From contig CAAEPN010000012.1 in assembly GCA_900757905.1 (NCBI GenBank), forward strand, positions 1 through 16,464: DNA of 16,464 nt, in the 5' to 3' direction. Numbering within the stretch: the stretch's first letter is position 1; every line of letters starts with the position of its first letter. The notes beneath the pieces were generated by a model that was not told where the DNA came from, did not search any database, and saw nothing but the letters and a program-made list of their open reading frames with translations. The position numbers and the translations under genes are program-made. Of the stretch, positions 14,110-16,464 are shown one piece after another. Source of the DNA: Clostridia bacterium (GTDB lineage Bacteria; Bacillota; Clostridia; Oscillospirales; CAG-382).

Positions 14110-14164
14110 AAAAACAGTTCGTGTCGAACGGACAAAATCATATTTATTTTAAGGAGTTGCTATC

Positions 14165-15592
14165 ATGGAAAAGCTGTTTAAGCTCAAACAGAATGGCACA
14201 ACCGTAAGAACGGAGATCATTGCCGGTCTTACCACTTTCATGACGATGGCGTACATTATTGCGCTCAATCCGAACTTACTTACAGGCTTCGGCGCAAACG
14301 GCGGTCAGACGCTTTGGAACGGTGTGTTCCTCGCTACCTGTATCGCTTCCGCAATCGGTACGTTTGTCATGGCATTTTTAGCGAACAAGCCGTTCGCAAT
14401 GGCGCCCGGTATGGGACTTAACTCGTTCTTTGCCGTTGTTGTTGCCAACATCGCAAGCATTACCAGCCTTTCGTATCTCGAATCTTTCCAGGCTGGTCTT
14501 TGCGTCATTTTGATCGAAGGTATCGTATTCCTCGTGCTTTCGGTTCTCAATGTCCGTGAAAAGATCGTGGAGGCCATTCCGCTCGGTATCCGTCTCGGTA
14601 TCGCACCGGCTATCGGCCTTATGCTTCTCAACATCGGCGTAGGCTCGAATGCGGGCGTTTACTCCGATAAGGGCGGCCCGTTCTATATGATGCGCGACTT
14701 CTTCGGCGCGTTGACTCCGGGTCTTGCAAAGGACAACATGGGCACCGGCTACAACGAAATGGTTTTAGCGGTCGTTACCACCTTTGTCGGCTTGTTTGTT
14801 ATCGTTATCCTTGCTCACCACAAGGTAAAAGGCTCTGTTCTTTTCGGTATGCTCGTCGCTTCCATAATCAACTGGGCAGGTCAGTATTTCTTCCTCGGCA
14901 AGAATCCTTTTGCTTCGCTTGCAACGGCTTCCTTTGTACCGCCGTTTAAGGATATGGCCGAAACCACTTTATTCAAATTCAACTTCGCCGCTCTTGCGCA
15001 GATCGGTTGGTTTACTGTCGTAACGCTTGTTCTTACGTTCTGCATGATCGATATGTTCGATACCATCGGAACGCTTGTCGGTACGGCCTCCCGTGCCGGT
15101 ATGGTGGACAAGGACGGCAATATGCCGAACATGAAGGAAGCACTCGTTTCCGACGCTGTCGGTACGGTTGCCGGTTCTCTCACCGGTACCTCTACCATCA
15201 CGACCTTCGTTGAATCCGCTTCCGGCGTTGAAGCTGGCGGCAGAACGGGTCTTACCGCTCTTACGACCGGTATTCTCTTCCTTGCCTGCATGTTCATCGC
15301 GCCGATTGCCGCTATCATTCCGGCTCCGGCTACCTCGGCCGCTCTTATCTATGTCGGCCTTCTCATGATCGGCGGCATCAAGAAGATCAACTTCGACGAT
15401 ATGGCCGAAGGTCTCCCGGCTGCCCTCATGCTCATCGCTATGCCGATCTCCGGCTCGATCGGACACGGTATCGGCCTTGGTCTTATTTCCTATGCCGTTA
15501 TCAAGGTGTTCACCGGCAAGGCGAAGGACGTTTCGATCTTGACCTATGTCATCGCAGCGCTCTTCTTGATCAAATTCTTCCTCGTAGCATAA
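14165..15592 (+). CDS. NCS2/AzgA-type purine (xanthine/guanine/adenine) permease
   Basis: A 475-residue proton-coupled nucleobase transporter of the AzgA/PbuG subgroup. Hallmarks are GLTTFMTMAYIIALNP at the N-terminus, APGMGLNSFFA near residue 80, and MIDMFDTIGTLVGTASRAG. After these comes DAVGTVAGSLTGTSTITTFV followed by ESASGVEAGGRTGL. About 12 or more membrane segments are expected. The exact substrate cannot be read from the sequence; purine uptake is the family role and suits salvage together with PRPP from the prs homologue. AAGGAG stands 8 bases before the ATG. It is monocistronic between its own promoter and a strong terminator. Confidence 0.94.
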   Translation: MEKLFKLKQNGTTVRTEIIAGLTTFMTMAYIIALNPNLLTGFGANGGQTLWNGVFLATCIASAIGTFVMAFLANKPFAMAPGMGLNSFFAVVVANIASITSLSYLESFQAGLCVILIEGIVFLVLSVLNVREKIVEAIPLGIRLGIAPAIGLMLLNIGVGSNAGVYSDKGGPFYMMRDFFGALTPGLAKDNMGTGYNEMVLAVVTTFVGLFVIVILAHHKVKGSVLFGMLVASIINWAGQYFFLGKNPFASLATASFVPPFKDMAETTLFKFNFAALAQIGWFTVVTLVLTFCMIDMFDTIGTLVGTASRAGMVDKDGNMPNMKEALVSDAVGTVAGSLTGTSTITTFVESASGVEAGGRTGLTALTTGILFLACMFIAPIAAIIPAPATSAALIYVGLLMIGGIKKINFDDMAEGLPAALMLIAMPISGSIGHGIGLGLISYAVIKVFTGKAKDVSILTYVIAALFLIKFFLVA

Positions 15593-15598
15593 GTCTCT

Positions 15599-15632
15599 AA
15601 AAAAGATGCCGTTTTTTGCGGCATCTTTTTTT
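15599..15632 (+). terminator. Rho-independent terminator of the permease gene
   Basis: A run of A precedes GATGCCG, a TTTTTTG loop, then CGGCATC followed by seven T residues (15626-15632). The A- and T-runs also pair, extending the stem. It starts six bases after the stop codon. Confidence 0.92.
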
Positions 15633-15743
15633 CATGAACGGTTTGATTTTATGCGTTTTTTGCACTCTGTCCGAAACATTTTTCCCATATGCGTTTAAAA
15701 ATTTGAACACAATGTAAAAAAAAGAAAATATAGCGGAAAAAGG

Positions 15744-15772
15744 TGGAAAACTCGCGAAAACCGTGTTATAAT
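15744..15772 (+). promoter_or_regulatory. Promoter of ppdK (extended -10)
   Basis: TATAAT at 15767-15772 is preceded by TGT, forming an extended -10 element. A poor -35, TGGAAA (15744-15749), lies at the 17 bp spacing. The octamer ATGCGTTT is repeated directly at 15651-15658 and 15689-15696 upstream, with no known meaning. Confidence 0.6.
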
Positions 15773-15813
15773 ATCAAATACGACAGTATAAAAATATCAG
15801 GAGGTTCATTTTA

Positions 15814-16464
15814 ATGAGCAAAAAGTACGTTTACCTTTTCAGTGAAGGCAATGCGAACATGCGTGAGCTCCTCGGCGGTAAGGGCGCTAACCTTGCCGAA
15901 ATGACGAGTCTCGGTCTTCCGGTTCCGCAGGGCTTCACCATTTCTACCGAAGCCTGCACCCAGTATTATGAAGACGGCAGAATGATCAACGACGAAATTC
16001 AGGCTGAGATCATGGAGTACATCGATAAGATGGAACAGATCACCGGCAAGAAGTTCGGCGACCACGAAAATCCGCTTCTTGTTTCCGTTCGTTCGGGCGC
16101 AAGAGCTTCCATGCCCGGTATGATGGATACCATTCTTAACCTCGGCCTTAACGAAGAAGTCGTTGAAGTCATGGCTAAGAAGTCCGGCAATCCCAGATGG
16201 GCTTATGACTGCTACCGCAGATTCATTCAGATGTATTCCGACGTCGTTATGGAAGTCGGCAAGAAATATTTCGAACAGCTCATCGATCAGATGAAGGAGA
16301 GAAAGGGCGTTCATTTCGACGTCGAACTCACCGCTGACGACCTCAAGGAGCTTGCTAACGAATTCAAGGCTGAATACAAGGCTAAGATCGGCAAGGACTT
16401 CCCGAGCGACCCGAAGGAACAGCTCATGGGCGCTATCAAGGCCGTGTTCCGTTCCTGGGACAAC
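15814..16464 (+). CDS. ppdK: Pyruvate, phosphate dikinase, 5' part only
   Basis: PPDK interconverts pyruvate, ATP and phosphate with PEP, AMP and diphosphate in central carbon metabolism of many anaerobes. Only 217 codons are visible of about 880 expected. They cover the start of the ATP-grasp nucleotide-binding domain: YLFSEGNANMRELLGGKGANL, LGLPVPQGFTISTEAC, and VSVRSGARASMPGMMDTILN at about residues 89-108. The helical insert follows, with PRWAYDCYRRFIQMYSDVV. AGGAGG stands 9 bases before the ATG. The frame is open to the right edge with no interruption. Confidence 0.97.
   Translation, partial: MSKKYVYLFSEGNANMRELLGGKGANLAEMTSLGLPVPQGFTISTEACTQYYEDGRMINDEIQAEIMEYIDKMEQITGKKFGDHENPLLVSVRSGARASMPGMMDTILNLGLNEEVVEVMAKKSGNPRWAYDCYRRFIQMYSDVVMEVGKKYFEQLIDQMKERKGVHFDVELTADDLKELANEFKAEYKAKIGKDFPSDPKEQLMGAIKAVFRSWDN

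Noticed and set aside
14110..14164. Purine riboswitch in the permease leader
   Set aside because: The leader is only about 50 bases and lacks the three-stem purine aptamer; the predicted start of transcription leaves no room.

Overview
The window looks like a chromosomal segment from a Gram-positive anaerobe of the class Clostridia. I could not place it at genus level; Oscillospirales or Christensenellales-like is a guess. The basis is a greA-lysS pair, strong AGGAGG-type ribosome binding sites, near-consensus vegetative promoters (TTGACA, 17 bp, TATAAT) with AT-rich spacers, a purine permease of the AzgA type and a pyruvate phosphate dikinase. No prophage, insertion sequence, CRISPR array, tRNA or rRNA gene was seen. 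Most genes look housekeeping.

Left part (1-4115): a leftward greA-lysS transcript (lysS cut by the window edge) starts from a promoter at 2192-2220. It diverges from a rightward transcript at 2382-2410 that carries an unusually long, divergent PRPP synthetase homologue and a GNAT acetyltransferase. The leader of the PRPP synthetase gene has a bulged hairpin, and the AT-rich divergent region has repeated TTTACAA/TTGTAAA half-sites.

Middle part (4116-8680): a single large cytosolic glycoside-hydrolase-like gene (981 codons) stands alone behind a promoter embedded in an 11 bp inverted repeat. It converges on a leftward gene for an ECF-like sigma factor with a C-terminal extension of about 270 residues. 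The sigma gene is visibly more AT-rich than its neighbours, has its own promoter and GTG start, and carries a perfect 14 bp palindrome in its leader. No anti-sigma gene is next to it.

Right part (8681-16464): a perfect consensus promoter at 8778-8806 lies about 260 bp before rpe. The intervening leader can fold into end-to-end hairpins enclosed by a 9 bp long-range pairing, so it is a candidate structured RNA. recA, recX, a predicted two-domain acyltransferase, an NfeD-like membrane protein and an SPFH/band 7 protein follow, tightly packed, and end at a strong hairpin (13966-14001). This looks like one transcription unit joining DNA recombination to membrane-domain proteins. A purine permease with its own promoter and a textbook terminator comes next. 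The 5' quarter of ppdK runs off the right edge.

Most worth checking are the sigma factor with its extension and palindrome, the folded leader before rpe, the dyad around the hydrolase promoter, and the long PRPP synthetase with its leader hairpin. These are inferences from reading the sequence; no database search was possible.
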